Assembly: GCA_002373755.1 (NCBI GenBank)
Contig: DFJU01000122.1
Span: forward strand, 1 to 6,963
Reading direction: 5' to 3'
Length of the DNA: 6,963 nucleotides
DNA from: Bacteroidales bacterium UBA3663
GTDB taxonomy: Bacteria > Bacteroidota > Bacteroidia > Bacteroidales > UBA3663
Every line of letters starts with the position of its first letter. Position 1 is the stretch's first letter. Under the pieces are notes generated by a model, which worked only from the letters and a program-made list of their open reading frames with translations, had not been told where the DNA came from and searched no databases. The position numbers and the translations under genes were made by a program. Below are positions 6,687 through 6,963 of the stretch, in pieces.

Positions 6687-6963
6687 ATGGATATCAATGA
6701 CGTACGCTCGCGCTTTGCGAAGCATTTCAATGGCAGCAAGGGACAGGTCTATGCCAGCCCGGGCCGCATCAACCTCATCGGAGAACACACAGACTACAAC
6801 GGAGGCTTCGTCTTCCCAGGTGCAGTTGAACAAGGCATGGTTGCCGAAGTGAAGCCAAACGGCACACGCATCATCCGCGCCTACAGCATCGACCTGAAGG
6901 ACTACGACGAGTTCAATCTGGACGACGAGAAGGGCCCGAAGGCAAGCCACTTCCGCTACATCT
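6687..6963 (+). CDS. galK: galactokinase, N-terminal part (cut by the window edge)
   Basis: Galactokinase phosphorylates alpha-D-galactose at C1 with ATP, the first committed Leloir step, in the cytoplasm. The visible 92 codons carry the galactokinase signature PGRINLIGEHTDYNGGFVFP at about residues 25-44, which includes sugar-binding E, H and D residues (E33, H34, D36). The rest of this GHMP-family kinase, including the ATP-binding glycine-rich motif, lies beyond the window. The ATG at 6687 is supported by MDINDVRSRFAKHF, a normal N-terminal helix for the family. Upstream is an A-rich SD-less leader and the T8 hairpin. Its pairing with galM in one orientation fits a galactose-use cluster. 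Confidence 0.95.
   Translation, partial: MDINDVRSRFAKHFNGSKGQVYASPGRINLIGEHTDYNGGFVFPGAVEQGMVAEVKPNGTRIIRAYSIDLKDYDEFNLDDEKGPKASHFRYI

Overview
The window looks like a chromosomal segment of a Bacteroidota bacterium, most likely a Bacteroidales member of moderate to high G+C (Prevotellaceae-like). Four things support this. There are three candidate promoters of the Bacteroidetes type (TAnnTTTG at -7, with TTTG or a near match at -33 in two of them). Start codons sit behind A/T-rich leaders without clear Shine-Dalgarno sequences. A GldE-type CNNM/CBS protein is present. A CdaA-type diadenylate cyclase heads its own operon. No mobile element, CRISPR array, tRNA or rRNA was seen. Genus-level assignment is inference.

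Layout, left to right. Positions 1-25 may hold the first codons of a minus-strand gene leaving the window. Positions 132-3758 are a compact minus-strand cluster, read right to left: diadenylate cyclase (cdaA/dacA), a GldE-like CNNM/CBS/CorC membrane protein, and a GT39/ArnT-like polytopic glycosyltransferase. Gaps are 36 and 6 bp, so one transcript is likely. A consensus promoter lies at 3885-3916, followed by a leader of about 120 nt that carries a perfect 10-bp inverted repeat. Next is a separate minus-strand gene, fabD (4084-4956), with a candidate hairpin/T-tract terminator behind it and a good -7 box in front.

fabD is divergent from a plus-strand galactose cluster: galM (5266-6363), a 38-codon unrecognised basic mini-protein gene (6430-6546), a long hairpin with a T8 tail (6569-6635), and the start of galK (6687 to the window edge). 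GalM converts beta- to alpha-D-galactose and GalK phosphorylates the alpha anomer, so the two form the first steps of the Leloir pathway.

The core genes are ordinary housekeeping functions. The parts least explained by known families are the mini-protein plus strong hairpin between galM and galK, and the structured leader of the diadenylate cyclase gene. Both are candidates for cis-regulation. Neither is proof of a new system.
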